Shown: positions 1 to 10,900, numbered from the stretch's first letter. The stretch is 54,796 nucleotides of DNA from Bernardetia sp. (GCF_020630935.1 NZ_JAHDIG010000011.1:1-54796); one strand, 5' to 3'. Translations and numbers: made by a program. Notes: a model not told the origin generated them from the sequence alone.

Positions 1-77
1 TAGCTAATCCGAAAAAATATGGGACAAGATAAGGATGGAATCTTGCGCTAGAAAACCATTCTTAAACAAGTTCTACG
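1..77. other. Left window edge with partial repeat-end sequence
   Basis: Non-coding stretch downstream of the alkB-like gene. Bases 58-70 read ATTCTTAAACAAG. The same 12-mer (ATTCTTAAACAA) forms the right arm of the inverted-repeat element near 26.2 kb, and the flanking bases (TTCTACG here, TTTCTAGG there) are also similar. It may be one end of a related repeat whose rest lies outside the window. No ORF is present. Confidence 0.35.
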
Positions 78-689
78 TTATTTATAAGCTCTTAGTGTAA
101 CAGAAATTCTTCGTTTTTTGTATTTCTGAAAATGGGGAACTTCATGGGTATAATTTTGATTTGTTTCCCACGGTATCACCAATACATCGCCGTCTTTTAC
201 TTCATAGTCTTGATATCCTTGTCCTCCATAAGGTCTTAGTCTAAAAATTCTTTCCTCTCCAAGTGAAACCGTTACAATCGGACTTCCTTCTTCCAATCCT
301 TTTATTGAATCCCTATGTTTTCCAATATAGTGTTGATTCTTGCCCTCATACCAGTTTAGCAGCAGACCATTTAATCGCTCATCAATATTTTCTTGACACC
401 ACATCAGATATTTTTCATCTATTCTATCTAAAGGTAAGGCATTGTTTTTTGAGCCTGTATATTCATAGTTCTTTCCATACGCTTGTTGCCACCTTGGTGT
501 TTTTATCTTTTTTCCATGAATTACCACTTCATGAAATTCTGCAGGATGCTCGTTCCATAATATATCAAATTCTGTTTCATTCAACTTAAATATCTCAACT
601 TGATAATACATCAAGATATAATGCTCTTCATCCAAGTATATTTTTTTATACTTCGAAGAGTTATTTTGAAAAAAAACTAATTGTTTCAT
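78..689 (-). CDS. AlkB-like 2OG-Fe(II) dioxygenase (alkylated DNA repair)
   Basis: This 203-residue protein looks like an AlkB-family oxidative demethylase, which repairs N-alkylated bases using Fe(II), 2-oxoglutarate and O2. The NWYEGKNQHYIGKHRD stretch (residues 112-127) gives the Fe-binding H125-x-D127. A distal His follows at H182 (THEVPH). R194 and R200, six residues apart, match the 2-oxoglutarate/substrate arginines. TPRWQQAYG near residue 64 resembles the PRxxxxYG element of ALKBH2/3-type enzymes, so that branch fits better than classical E. coli AlkB. It starts 18 bp after the sbcC stop codon on the same strand, so the two are probably cotranscribed as a DNA-repair operon. Family assignment is strong; the exact substrate (DNA or RNA) is not decided by the sequence. 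Confidence 0.88.
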   Translation of the reverse strand: MKQLVFFQNNSSKYKKIYLDEEHYILMYYQVEIFKLNETEFDILWNEHPAEFHEVVIHGKKIKTPRWQQAYGKNYEYTGSKNNALPLDRIDEKYLMWCQENIDERLNGLLLNWYEGKNQHYIGKHRDSIKGLEEGSPIVTVSLGEERIFRLRPYGGQGYQDYEVKDGDVLVIPWETNQNYTHEVPHFQKYKKRRISVTLRAYK

Positions 690-707
690 GTCTATATCTT
701 TTTTTCC

Positions 708-3700
708 TTACCCAGCTATAAATTTAATAAGACTCCCTTCAGTCTGATTTTTCTGAATATGCAGATGCGTTCGGATTTCTTGTTGCAGACTTTCTACGTG
801 TGAAATAATACCAACAACTTTGTTTTCTTTTTGCAGACTTTGCAGCGTAGAGAGGACGATTTGAAGCGAATCATTATCTAAAGAGCCAAAACCTTCATCT
901 ATGAAAAAGAACTCTTGCTGTTTTCGCATGCTTTCCGAAAGTGCGAGCGCAACGCACAATGAGGCTTGAAAAAGCTGTCCTCCTGAAAGCGTTTTGATAG
1001 CTCTAGTTTTGCCCTCACTTAAAAAATCTCTAATCTCAAATTCGTTGTTTTCATTCAAAATAAGTTCTAAAGAATGATGTGTAAGCTCTCTAAAACGGAT
1101 GTTTGCCAAATTGCACAAATTCCTCAAATATTCTGTGGATGCAAAATCCACAAAACCACCACTTCCTCCCTTAAAAAGCTTGGTAAGCGTTTGTAAATTG
1201 TCTTGGCGTTGCAAGAGTTTAGATTGCTTTTGCTCTAGCTTTTCTTTTTCTATTGTATCTTTTTCGGCTTTTTTGATGTCTTGCAGGATGAGTGTTTGCT
1301 GTGAGCTATCTTGTTTTTGTTTGGCTGTAAGGTCTTTAATTTCCTTCACTACTTTTTCAAACGAATCGCTTTCATAACTTTTTCCTTCAGTTTGTTTTTC
1401 TAGTTTTTCGTATTCGGTCTGTGTGGTTTTTAGATTAGTAAAAAAGGTTGTAATTTCTTTTCGCTCATTATCTGTATCGATGTTTTGCTTCAAAATAGCT
1501 TCAATATCTGCTTGAGTTCGCTGTTTCTGTGCTATTTGGTTTAGTTTTTCTAATTTTCCCTCAATTTGTTTTTGGTTATTTTCTACTTCTTCATTTAGGC
1601 TAGAGAATTGAGAATGTATAGATTTTAGTGTTCCTTCTAACTCACTTTTTTGGTGGAAAAACTGCTTTTCTTGTTCTTGATTTTTCAAAAATGCTTGCTC
1701 TGTTTTTTCTGCATTTTGCTTTATTTCTACAATAACTTTTTCTAATGCTGAAACTAAAAAATCGGCATACGTTTGACTTACCTTTTCAGAGTTTCGTTCC
1801 AGTTCTTTTATCTGTCCTGTCTGTGAAGCATATTCTTGTTTTATTTTTTCGATTCCTGTTTTGTATTTTTCTATCTCTGCTATTATTTTTTCGGCTTCTT
1901 GTTCGGATGTTATTAGATTTTTTTCAGCGTTTTTGATTTGATTTTGAATGTCTTTTTGCTGTTTCTGAATTTTCAAGATTTCATTTTTAGATAAATTTTT
2001 CCACTCTTCTAAAAATAGTTTTTGATGATTTTCAAACTCTGCTTTGGCTGTGGCTTGCTTCTGCATTTGCTTTTCCAAAGCCTGTTTTTTTTCTGCAATT
2101 TTTTCTACAAAACGAGTGAGTTCTACTTCCTGTTTTTGTAATGTTTTAAGGTCTTGTTCAGTTTCTTTTTTCTGTTGTTTGAGAGATTTTAAGTTACTAT
2201 CAATATTTTTTACGTCCAAAATATTGGGGTGCGATTCCGAACCACACACAGGACAAGGCTTTCCATCTTCCAACGAATGCACAGCTTGATGAAGTCCTTT
2301 TTGCATCGTTAGTTTTTCGATTTCTTGACTAATTTTTTCTAGCTTTTGCGTTATTTCGTTTTCAGAAAGTTGTAGTTTATTTTTTTCAATATCTGATTTT
2401 TCAGTTTCTAGTTTTGTTATTTCTGCTTTTGTAAGTTCTACTTCTGTATGTGTTTCTGACTGATTTTTTGAAAATGTTTCATTTTTATCTAGCCAAATAA
2501 ACGCATTTTGTAAATTTTCCGTATCAATAATCTGACTTTTAAACTCTGCAATTTTTTCTTTTTCTTTACTAATTTCTGCTTTAATTTCTTTTGATTTTTC
2601 TTCTGTTTTGGCAATTATTTCTGTTCCTTTTTGTATTCTATCACTGTTTGTTTTTATTTTTTCTTGTGCCTCTTTGAGTTTGATAAGTTGAGAGATAGGT
2701 TCTATTTGCTCTAGTTTTTTTGAAATCTCTTCTTTTTGAATAACAATTTCCTTTTGCTGCTCAACGGCTTTATCATAGCTTTTTGTAGCTTTTTGAAGAT
2801 TATTTTGAGTTTCTTTTTGTTGCTCTATGGTTGAGTGTAGATTTGTATGCAGTCGTTTTTGGTCTTTCAAATCATCTTCAAACTCATTTTTTATTAAAAT
2901 AAACTGATTCAGATTTGCTTCTCTTTGTTTTATAGTTTCTTCTTTGGCTTGTAGTTTTTGAAGTTCATTGAGTTTGCTATTTTTCTCCTCAAAAATAGTT
3001 TTGATAATTTCTAACTGACTTTTCTGTTCATTTTTCTGATGAATTTGTATTTCTTGTTCTTCTATGAGTTTTGTCAGAGTAGCTAACTCTTGCTTTTTTA
3101 TTGTGATAAAATCATCTGTCAAGTACTCAAATTGATGGGAAATAATATTTTCATTGAGTTCAATTTGACTTTTGGTTTCTTTGAGCAAACTACGTGTAGA
3201 TTCGCCCAAATCATATTCTTGCAACGAAAAAATATCTTTTATCATGTCTATCCGTGCAGCAGGCTTGAGTTGTAAAAACTCAGCAAACTGTCCTTGTGGA
3301 ATAATAACAGTTCGCTTGAAATTATCATAAGAAAGACCAATGGCTTTTTCTACTTCTTCAAATTCTATGGTTTGCCACTCTTTTCCTACTTTTTTAGCTG
3401 CTCTTCGATTGTAATTCGTTACAGTATCAAATTTTTTAGAGTTTCGTTTGGCTATAAATTCACATACAAAATGCTCTTTTTCTTTTCCTGCTAAAAACTC
3501 AAAACTAATTTCGACGACATCACTGTCCAAATTCATCATATTGTAGTACCTGTTGTCGCCACTAATATTGAGTTTGTCTGTCTTTCCAAAAACAGCAAAG
3601 GTTATGGCTTCCAAAATACTAGATTTTCCACTGCCCACCTTACCAAAAATACCGAAAATACCAGCTTCTGAAAGTGTATCAAACTTAATAGTATGCTTTT

Positions 3701-3746
3701 TTTTGTAGGAATACAGACCGTTGATAGAAAGTGAAATAGGAAACAT
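708..3746 (-). CDS. sbcC: SbcC/Rad50-like exonuclease subunit
   Basis: This 1012-residue SMC-like ATPase is the SbcC subunit of the SbcCD nuclease, which cleaves hairpins and processes DNA ends. An N-terminal Walker A (GKVGSGKSS, about residues 35-43) is followed by a very long Lys/Glu/Gln-rich coiled coil. The zinc hook CPVCG sits at about residue 497, close to the middle, as expected for dimerisation. The C-terminal ATPase half has the ABC signature LSGGQ (about residue 917) and Walker B FFFIDEGFGSLD (about residue 945). Length fits the family. The nuclease partner sbcD is not adjacent on either side, which is unusual since the pair is commonly an operon. The downstream neighbour is the alkB-like gene (18-bp gap). 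Confidence 0.95.
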   Translation of the reverse strand: MFPISLSINGLYSYKKKHTIKFDTLSEAGIFGIFGKVGSGKSSILEAITFAVFGKTDKLNISGDNRYYNMMNLDSDVVEISFEFLAGKEKEHFVCEFIAKRNSKKFDTVTNYNRRAAKKVGKEWQTIEFEEVEKAIGLSYDNFKRTVIIPQGQFAEFLQLKPAARIDMIKDIFSLQEYDLGESTRSLLKETKSQIELNENIISHQFEYLTDDFITIKKQELATLTKLIEEQEIQIHQKNEQKSQLEIIKTIFEEKNSKLNELQKLQAKEETIKQREANLNQFILIKNEFEDDLKDQKRLHTNLHSTIEQQKETQNNLQKATKSYDKAVEQQKEIVIQKEEISKKLEQIEPISQLIKLKEAQEKIKTNSDRIQKGTEIIAKTEEKSKEIKAEISKEKEKIAEFKSQIIDTENLQNAFIWLDKNETFSKNQSETHTEVELTKAEITKLETEKSDIEKNKLQLSENEITQKLEKISQEIEKLTMQKGLHQAVHSLEDGKPCPVCGSESHPNILDVKNIDSNLKSLKQQKKETEQDLKTLQKQEVELTRFVEKIAEKKQALEKQMQKQATAKAEFENHQKLFLEEWKNLSKNEILKIQKQQKDIQNQIKNAEKNLITSEQEAEKIIAEIEKYKTGIEKIKQEYASQTGQIKELERNSEKVSQTYADFLVSALEKVIVEIKQNAEKTEQAFLKNQEQEKQFFHQKSELEGTLKSIHSQFSSLNEEVENNQKQIEGKLEKLNQIAQKQRTQADIEAILKQNIDTDNERKEITTFFTNLKTTQTEYEKLEKQTEGKSYESDSFEKVVKEIKDLTAKQKQDSSQQTLILQDIKKAEKDTIEKEKLEQKQSKLLQRQDNLQTLTKLFKGGSGGFVDFASTEYLRNLCNLANIRFRELTHHSLELILNENNEFEIRDFLSEGKTRAIKTLSGGQLFQASLCVALALSESMRKQQEFFFIDEGFGSLDNDSLQIVLSTLQSLQKENKVVGIISHVESLQQEIRTHLHIQKNQTEGSLIKFIAG

Positions 3747-3822
3747 AGAAACAAATTTTGATGTATGATTTTAGATTGAAATCTAACTTTTACTTTGCAA
3801 ATCAAATAATTTTAATAATTAG

Positions 3823-4680
3823 TTATTCTGTCTTTTCTAAGTTTATTTTTACTGTAGAAGTAAAATTCACTTTCATATTACCAAAATTCATGTTGATAGC
3901 TCCATTTCCTTGGCTTGTTTGGCTTCCTTGTTTTTGTAAATCATCTGCTCTCATTTTGATATTCAAAACTATCTCTCCTTCTGTAAAATAGCCTTTTTCT
4001 ATGTCAAAAATATATTCTCCTTTGCCTTTTATTTCTGGCTTTTCGTCTTCTGCTATTTTATTTTCTAGTGTCATATCTTCGTATTTGTCTATCAGAATAT
4101 CATTTTCTAAGGTGTATAAATTTTTGTTGATAGATTTGAGTTTGAGCGTTTGGAAACCTGTCATGATAATTTTCCCATTAGAGGTAGGTACAGGCATTTG
4201 AGCTTCTATTTTGACAGATTCTCCAACTTTTAAATCTTTAGTTGGAATAGGTAAAATTCCTGTGTGAAATAGTTTCATCTCTTCGCTTATCTCTCCGTCT
4301 ATTGTTCCATCAGGATTTAACCCTTTTACAGACATATCCGTAACCTTGCTTTTGTCTGTTTTCATATTTTGTAGTAGCACCTCGCCCATTTCTCCCATAT
4401 CCATATCTTCTAAAGTCAAATCAGCTTTGCCATCTTTTGTAGGAGTAACAATTAATTTTCCTGTGGCTGTATTGCTAATTCCAAAGGCTGAAAAAATGCC
4501 TCCTATCGGACTAATTTTTGTCTTTTGAGTAAAATTATAGGTCAGTTTGTCAAAATTTTGAAACTTCCATAGAATGGCTTGCTCACTTTCAGCATCTGAA
4601 CAACTTGTAGAAAATAGAGCTAAAAAAATGATGCTACTAAAAAAGAATAAAATAGTATGATTATGTATTGGCTTTTTCAT
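3823..4680 (-). CDS. Putative lipoprotein, DUF6263-like
   Basis: The frame is open upstream to 4794, but the ATG at 4680 is preferred. It begins a lipoprotein signal: Lys-Lys at positions 2-3, a hydrophobic stretch, then FSTSC with the lipidated Cys at about residue 27. The mature part (about 258 residues) starts with a short acidic linker. It then has a WKFQNFDKLTYNFTQKT motif and beta-rich, Thr/Lys-rich sequence, resembling uncharacterised Bacteroidota surface lipoproteins such as DUF6263. No catalytic motif is visible. It lies 76 bp upstream of sbcC on the same strand, so read-through is possible, but nothing suggests a shared function. The predicted location is the periplasm, anchored to a membrane. 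Confidence 0.75.
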   Translation of the reverse strand: MKKPIHNHTILFFFSSIIFLALFSTSCSDAESEQAILWKFQNFDKLTYNFTQKTKISPIGGIFSAFGISNTATGKLIVTPTKDGKADLTLEDMDMGEMGEVLLQNMKTDKSKVTDMSVKGLNPDGTIDGEISEEMKLFHTGILPIPTKDLKVGESVKIEAQMPVPTSNGKIIMTGFQTLKLKSINKNLYTLENDILIDKYEDMTLENKIAEDEKPEIKGKGEYIFDIEKGYFTEGEIVLNIKMRADDLQKQGSQTSQGNGAINMNFGNMKVNFTSTVKINLEKTE

Positions 4681-4724
4681 TGTGATGATGATATTTTTTC
4701 GATGAATAAATCCGTAATGTAAAG

Positions 4725-4772
4725 ATAAAAAAAGCCTTTCAAAATAGCTGTATAAGTTATTCTGAAAGGCTT
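4725..4772 (-). terminator. Intrinsic terminator of the hibernation-factor gene
   Basis: A perfect 10-bp stem (AAGCCTTTCA at 4732-4741 with TGAAAGGCTT at 4763-4772) is followed, reading the minus strand, by a run of seven Ts. It sits 45 bp after the stop codon of the gene at 4817-5116, inside the region just upstream of the lipoprotein start. Confidence 0.85.
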
Positions 4773-4816
4773 CTGATGTATCTGTATTAATCAACTAAGA
4801 TAAGTTTAAGTTGAGA

Positions 4817-5116
4817 TTAATACGTACTTGACTTTTCTTTAAATTTCTTTATTTGGCGACGCAGTGCCTCTACTGTATTGTCAGTAGCTGCTTCGAAAGT
4901 CTCATCTGCTTCTTTTGCAAAAAGTGTAGTTCCGGGTACGTTCAGACGAATTTCGATGACTTTTTCTTTTTTAGGGTCTCCTTTTTCCGAACGAACATAT
5001 ACTTCTCCATTAAGAATGCCATCGTAGAAAGTTTCTAATTTATCTACTTTTGTTTGAATAAATTCGCTTAGTGTTTCACTTCTGTCATTATCGACATAAT
5101 ACATTTCTAACTTCAT
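4817..5116 (-). CDS. hpf: Ribosome hibernation-promoting factor (HPF/RaiA family, short form)
   Basis: This 99-residue protein matches the short HPF/YfiA family, which binds the 30S decoding centre and inactivates or dimerises ribosomes in stationary phase. It shows the family's beta-alpha-beta-beta-beta-alpha pattern. The helix EFIQTKVDKLETFYDGI is followed by strand EKVIEIRLNVPG, the acidic FAKEADETFEAATDNTVEALRRQIKKFKEK helix region (described by its key residues D and E followed by R and K), and a basic end. There is no C-terminal dimerisation domain, so this is the short type. It is monocistronic: a strong terminator follows and a 183-bp gap precedes it. Confidence in family is high; activity as 100S former versus inhibitor is not resolved. 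Confidence 0.88.
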   Translation of the reverse strand: MKLEMYYVDNDRSETLSEFIQTKVDKLETFYDGILNGEVYVRSEKGDPKKEKVIEIRLNVPGTTLFAKEADETFEAATDNTVEALRRQIKKFKEKSSTY

Positions 5117-5299
5117 AAAAATTGAGGTTAAGGTTAAAAAAATGAAATATTATATTTTAATTTCTTCAATAATTGTAAAATATGTGTAACTCTCGCTCGC
5201 CTTGCCTTATCTTCTATTTCAATCTACACAAATCGTAGAATAAAAACAAGAATGTATCTATAAAGTTTGATATTTTTTTTCTTCATTTTTTGGTGTGGC

Positions 5300-7681
5300 T
5301 TACTTTTTTTTCATGGGTAGAGAAAACGAAAATATTGTTCCTTTTCCTTCCTCACTATCTACCCATATTTTTCCTCCATTTGTTTCGACAAATTCTTTAC
5401 AGAGCTTCAAACCGATTCCAGTTCCTTTTTCTTTATGTGTACCAAGTGTTGTGAAATTTTCTTCTCTAAATATTTTGGTTCTACTGTCTTCAGGCATTCC
5501 TATACCTGTATCTGCTACACGTATAATCATAAAGTCATTGGCTGTTTCTTCTGATTTTATAAGAATGGTATCTGATTTACGGCAAAACTTTACAGCATTA
5601 GCAACTAGGTTTCGGATAATTAGGTCTATCATATTTTTATCTGCATATACCATAGTTTCTTTAGGTATATAATTCATAAATGATAAATCTTTATTGTTTA
5701 GTTCCTTATTGAAAAGATTTTCTTTATTTATAACTAATTTGTAAATGTCAAAGGTTTCTGGGTCGGCGTGCAGACCACTCATTTGGCTTTTTGCCCAATA
5801 GACCAAATTATTTAGTAAATCAGAGGTATAATTTACATTCTTGATGATTTCGGGCAGAAAATACTTTAATTCAGTTTCTGAAATTCCTCCTCTTTCAAAT
5901 AAATCCAAAACGCCTTTCAACTGTGCAAACGGACTACGCAAATCGTGAGAAATTATAGAAAAGAGTTTATCTTTTGTATCGTTTAACTTTTGTAATTCTA
6001 GTTCTTTATTTTTTAGGTCACTTACATCAGTTACAAAAACCGTTATATATTTGAGCTTTTGGTTTTCATCAAATACAGGAAAATATTTGCCATAAGAGTG
6101 TATTGGTTCTCCAATAGGTAAGGCTAAATAATCTGTAAATTCTATTACATTGCCTTCCAATGCTTTATTGATGTAGTTTGTATGAATGTCTATTATATTT
6201 TTAGGAAGAACTTTAGTGTAGTGGCTGCCTTCTATCTGTGAAATGGGTAAGAAAAAATTATCTTCATACATTTTATTTGCTACTAAATAGTTACCTTTTT
6301 CATCTATCATAGCTACAAAAATGGGTAAATTATCTATAATACCTCTCAAAATCATTCGCTCCATATTGACAACCTCCAATTTGAGTTTGTTATTTTTACC
6401 TTCTTCTAGTTGCTTTTGATTATTGATAATTTGGTTTCTCATTTCTATCTCCTTCTCAGCCTTAGAGAGTAAATTCTGAACCACCCGTTTATTTTCTTTT
6501 CTAAGAATACGAATATGGTCGCTTAAAGCAATAGAGAAAAGCCAAATTTCCATTACCACTCCAAAATAAATTATATTTCTTGTATAGATAGAATAGAAAA
6601 CAAACCCATTTATAACAGCAAGGTAGATGATTATAGAGACAAACATAAATGTCCAACCCAATACATAAAAAAGGGCTTGCTTTTTTCTTTTAAACGTAAG
6701 CCAGTAAGAAATAAAAAGAATAATAGCTGCATTTATACACAATACAATTTGAAATAAAAACTGTATTTTATAGGTCGGAACAAACAAATTGGCAAAACCT
6801 GTCAGTAAAATTAGTACCACACCTAATAACATTAGGTAATAAAAACGCCTATATTTCCTTAGTTCTAGATATTTTATTGTAATCAGACTTACTGATAGTT
6901 GTACAGGAGCAATCCAAGAAAGTGTATGTGTATATATCCATTGACGAACTTGAAAACTGTCAAAAGCCTCTACCCAAAACGGATGACTATTTATAAATGT
7001 AACTGCTAAACAAACTCCAAAGAGATACATCAAGTAATACAGATAAATAATCTTTCTCGTGGCAACACCTAGAAAACTATTAAATAGAAACATAAGAAGT
7101 AATGCCCCTACAAAACCTGCTGTGATATAGCCTGAAATATCTTTATCTTTTCCTAAGGCTTGTAATGAACCTACCAATAGTGGAACATCGATGCTTTGCC
7201 CTGTATGTATCCTAACATAAAAAGTTTTTACTGATTTATCTCCTGCTTTTTGCAAAGGCATCCAAAACTTGTTAGTGTCATACGGTTTATTTTTACGAGG
7301 TCTTAATACTCCTGTTTGGATGAGTTGGTAGTTTGTGTTGGTGGAGTCAGAAAAATAGAAGTCAATTTCCCATAAAAAAGTAGTATTGATAGCAAGCCAA
7401 CTATCTACATCTGTATTGTTTTGAGTTGTAAAGACAAACCAAAAATCGCTATTGCTAGCTCTGTGTGTAAAAATAGAGGTATTATGCTTCTTAAATTTTC
7501 CAGCTTGGGCTAGTTGTTGTATTTCTTGGAAAGATAGTTTGTTTGTTGGGTCTTCTAAAAGTGAAACTTGTTCTCCAATATTGAGTAAGTCTGTGGCATG
7601 TTCCAATATAATCACATTATCCTCTCCAAAAGAAAGGGTAGTGATAAAAAAGAAACACCATACAAAAATAACTCTAAACAT
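5300..7681 (-). CDS. 7TMR-DISM sensor histidine kinase with PAS domain
   Basis: This 793-residue kinase begins with a signal peptide (FVWCFFFITTLSFGE). An extracytoplasmic 7TMR-DISMED2-type beta-sandwich domain follows (about 30-165), a likely ligand/carbohydrate sensor. Next come about seven transmembrane helices (about 180-385), a coiled coil, and a PAS domain (about 440-555). The HisKA domain has phospho-acceptor H579 in FSIISHDLRSP. The HATPase domain has N-box NLVANAVKF, G1 DTGIGMP and G2 GTGIGLKL. It has no receiver, so the partner response regulator is elsewhere. It stands alone between the hpf promoter region and the hybrid kinase, all on the same strand. The input signal is unknown. 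Confidence 0.92.
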   Translation of the reverse strand: MFRVIFVWCFFFITTLSFGEDNVIILEHATDLLNIGEQVSLLEDPTNKLSFQEIQQLAQAGKFKKHNTSIFTHRASNSDFWFVFTTQNNTDVDSWLAINTTFLWEIDFYFSDSTNTNYQLIQTGVLRPRKNKPYDTNKFWMPLQKAGDKSVKTFYVRIHTGQSIDVPLLVGSLQALGKDKDISGYITAGFVGALLLMFLFNSFLGVATRKIIYLYYLMYLFGVCLAVTFINSHPFWVEAFDSFQVRQWIYTHTLSWIAPVQLSVSLITIKYLELRKYRRFYYLMLLGVVLILLTGFANLFVPTYKIQFLFQIVLCINAAIILFISYWLTFKRKKQALFYVLGWTFMFVSIIIYLAVINGFVFYSIYTRNIIYFGVVMEIWLFSIALSDHIRILRKENKRVVQNLLSKAEKEIEMRNQIINNQKQLEEGKNNKLKLEVVNMERMILRGIIDNLPIFVAMIDEKGNYLVANKMYEDNFFLPISQIEGSHYTKVLPKNIIDIHTNYINKALEGNVIEFTDYLALPIGEPIHSYGKYFPVFDENQKLKYITVFVTDVSDLKNKELELQKLNDTKDKLFSIISHDLRSPFAQLKGVLDLFERGGISETELKYFLPEIIKNVNYTSDLLNNLVYWAKSQMSGLHADPETFDIYKLVINKENLFNKELNNKDLSFMNYIPKETMVYADKNMIDLIIRNLVANAVKFCRKSDTILIKSEETANDFMIIRVADTGIGMPEDSRTKIFREENFTTLGTHKEKGTGIGLKLCKEFVETNGGKIWVDSEEGKGTIFSFSLPMKKK

Positions 7682-7828
7682 AAGCTGACAGAAAAAGCAA
7701 CATGTAATTGTTAGGTTAAGGCTTTGTTTAAAACACCCTAATTATCTAAACAGTGCTAAAATATGAAGAAATTAGTAAAATAGTTGCTATATGAAATAAA
7801 ATTTAGTTGTTTTTTTACCCTTCCCATA

Positions 7829-7875
7829 TGAAAAAGAAAACATACAGAAATTGTTCCTATTTCTGTATGTTTTCT
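7829..7875 (-). terminator. Intrinsic terminator of the hybrid kinase gene
   Basis: A perfect 16-bp stem (7835-7850 with 7860-7875) has a 9-nt loop. On the minus strand it is followed by TTTTTC. It lies 62 bp beyond the stop codon of the kinase at 7938-11846, and separates that gene from the 7TMR-DISM kinase. Confidence 0.85.
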
Positions 7876-7937
7876 AAAGGTTGTCTAACTATTTTTTATC
7901 TTGATTTCATGTAGTATGTATTCATTCTAATTAAAGA

Positions 7938-10900
7938 TTATACTTTCTGTTTCTGAATATGTTTTTTGATGAGTTTCATCAGAATGACATAGTCCACTGG
8001 CTTTGTCATATAATCATTTGCTCCAATTTCAAGACATTTTCTTCTATCTTCATCTAATGCTTTTGCTGTTACGGCAATAATGGGAAGGTTTTTCCACTTA
8101 TCTTGTTTTCGGATATTTTCGATGGTTTCAAAACCATTCATTATTGGCATCATAATGTCCATCAATACCAAATCTACTGTTTCTTCCTCCAATATCTCTA
8201 AGGCTTCTTTACCATTGAAGGCTTCCAAGATATCGGCATCATGGTTTTCTAGTGCAGAAGTCATGACAAAAACATTTCGAATATCATCATCTACAATCAA
8301 GATACGTTTTCCTCTAAGGTCATCGCTACTTTCCTCATCAGCCTCTTCTGCTAAGTAGGACTCTAAACTCTTATTTACAATAGAATCAAAGTCGTCGCTA
8401 TTTACAGCCTTAAAATGGTCGTTGCTATCATCTCTTTCTTCGAAAGCAGTAGTCGCTTTAGTATCTTCTTCTTCCGACTGAGCATTAACAGCACTCTTAT
8501 CAGTATTTTTTTCTTTATTTATATTTGGATTTTGCTCATGAACTTGATGTAAAAATATTTTAGCTTTTTCTAAAAGTTCTGCATAGGCTTTTGGATGTTT
8601 GATAATTACACTTACCGAATAAAGTCGCATTTCTTCTTTTTCAGAAGCAGTAAGGTCTTTTCCAGTATAAATAATGACAGGAATATTGAGATTGTGTTCT
8701 TTTATGAATCTACAAAGCCCCATTCCAGTGCCTTTTTCTAGCTTCAAGTCAGCAATTACGATGTCATAATTTCCTGCTTCCAATTCTTGTTTGGCTGCCG
8801 TTTCGGTCGTAACTCCTTTACAAACCACGCCTTCTTTATCGAAGAGTTCTAACAAGTAATTTTGTTGAAACTCGTCATCTTCCACAATGAGCATTTGCTT
8901 TGTAGATTTGTGAGAAATTCCTGTAAGGCGCAACACTTCATCACGAACAGCTTTAGACTCAATCGGTTTTTGAAGATAGCCGACAGCTCCTTTTTCCAAG
9001 AGTTCAATATTTTTATCTCTTGCCGAAACAATCGTAATCGGAATATGACGATACTTTGGTTTTTCTTTAATTTGTTCTAAAAGTTCTGTGCCTGTAATAT
9101 CTGGCAAACCTAAGTCTAAAAGAACTCCTAAAGGGTTAAAATATTCGATATCTTTCCAAAACTCTTCTCCAGTTGTGGCAATGACACTATTAAACCCAAG
9201 TCCACGACTAATTTCGACCAAACTATTAGCATAATCTACATTGTCTTCTACGATGAGAATAATATCATCACCTTCTTTTAATTTTTCTCTGTCATCTTCA
9301 ACGGTAAGTTGGGCTACTCGTTTGAATTTGCGCTCGGCAGCTTTTTCTTTTACCACAGCTACATCGTCAGCATTTGAGCGAGTCTTAATTTTTGGCTTGC
9401 GTTTCTTGTCATACACAACATCTAGTCTGCGCTTCTTGGCATCTTCTTCACCAATATGATTTTCTATTGGCAGAAGCATATAAAATTCACTTCCTTTTCC
9501 GTGTTCGCTACTCAAATGAACTTCACCACCTAGCATACTGGTAAGTTCACGAGCAATAGAAAGCCCTAAACCAGTTCCACCAAATTCTCTTGAAACCGAA
9601 CCATCAACTTGTTGGAAGGCTTCAAAAATAACCTTTTGCTTATTGGCTGGAATTCCGATTCCTGTATCGATAACTGATATTTTGATAGGTAATTTATCGT
9701 GGTTGCTCTTCGAAACACGCAGTGTAATGCTACCTTTTTTAGTAAACTTAAAGGCATTTGATAGAAAGTTTTTCAAAACTTGGCTGATTTTGTCTCGGTC
9801 GTTGAAAAGCTCAATACCTGCATTATCTTCTACAATGAAATCCAATTTCTTTTGGCGTGCCATTTCTTCAAACAATGGCTTCAAGTGTGACAAGAGTTCA
9901 GAAGTATGGAAGTGATAAATATTGACACTCATTTTTCCAGCCTCAATCTTAGAAATATCAAGAATGTCATTGATAAGATTTAATAAATCGTTGCCTGACT
10001 GATAGACAATACTACATTTTTGTACTTCTTTTTCTGACAAATTCTTAGAAGAATTTCGACGAAGCATATCAGAAAGCAAGATAATAGAATTGAGAGGTGT
10101 TCGGAGTTCGTGCGACATATTTGCCAAAAACTCTGATTTGTATTTGCTGGCTCTGCCTAGTTCTTCTGCTTTTTCTTCTAAATCAGTTTGAATAACAGTA
10201 AGTTGCTCATTACGGATTTGTAATTCTGTACGCTGTTTTTCTAACTGTTCTTGTTGTTGTTGAAGCTCTTCATTGGTTTGCTGAAGCTCTTCGGCTTGTT
10301 GTTGCATTTCCTCATTTTGTTGCTGCAACTCTTCAGATTGCTGCTGAACGTGCATTTGTTCTTCTTTCAAGAGTGCGTTTGCTTTTTCTATCTCTTTAGC
10401 TTTAGATTGAGCTTCTCTCTTGGCAGCCTGTGCTACTTCAAAAAGATTTTTGATGCGCTCACTTTGCAAAGCAGAATATAAGTGAGAAGAAATAAGTTCT
10501 GCCGAACTAGAAATAAGCTGTTTTTTGAGTTCTGTAAACGGCTCAAAACTAGCGAGTTCAATCACGCCACAAAGTTCATTTTCATAGAGAAGAGGAAACG
10601 TATAAGTAGAGGAAGGACTTTTACTAATTGTTCCTGTTGTGATATGTTGAGAATTATCTGGAATATTTTTGAGCATAATAGGTTTTTTCTCATAGGCTAC
10701 TTGTCCTACGACTCCTTCTCCCAAATGATATTCGTGAGAAAGTCTATCTCTATCTGTGAAAGCATACGAACTATACAATTTGAGTGTTCTGTTTTCTTCA
10801 TCATAAATATATAACACTGCACAACCTACTTGTAAAAACTCTCCTAAAAAACTAATACTTTTCTGCCCTACTTCTTTTGAAGTAAAATGTCCAGAAAGCA

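Noticed and set aside
10200-10380. Short tandem-like CTGTTGTTG repeats in the hybrid kinase gene
   Set aside because: They encode the EELQQQ coiled coil between GAF and HisKA, a common linker, and are not a CRISPR or independent repeat array.
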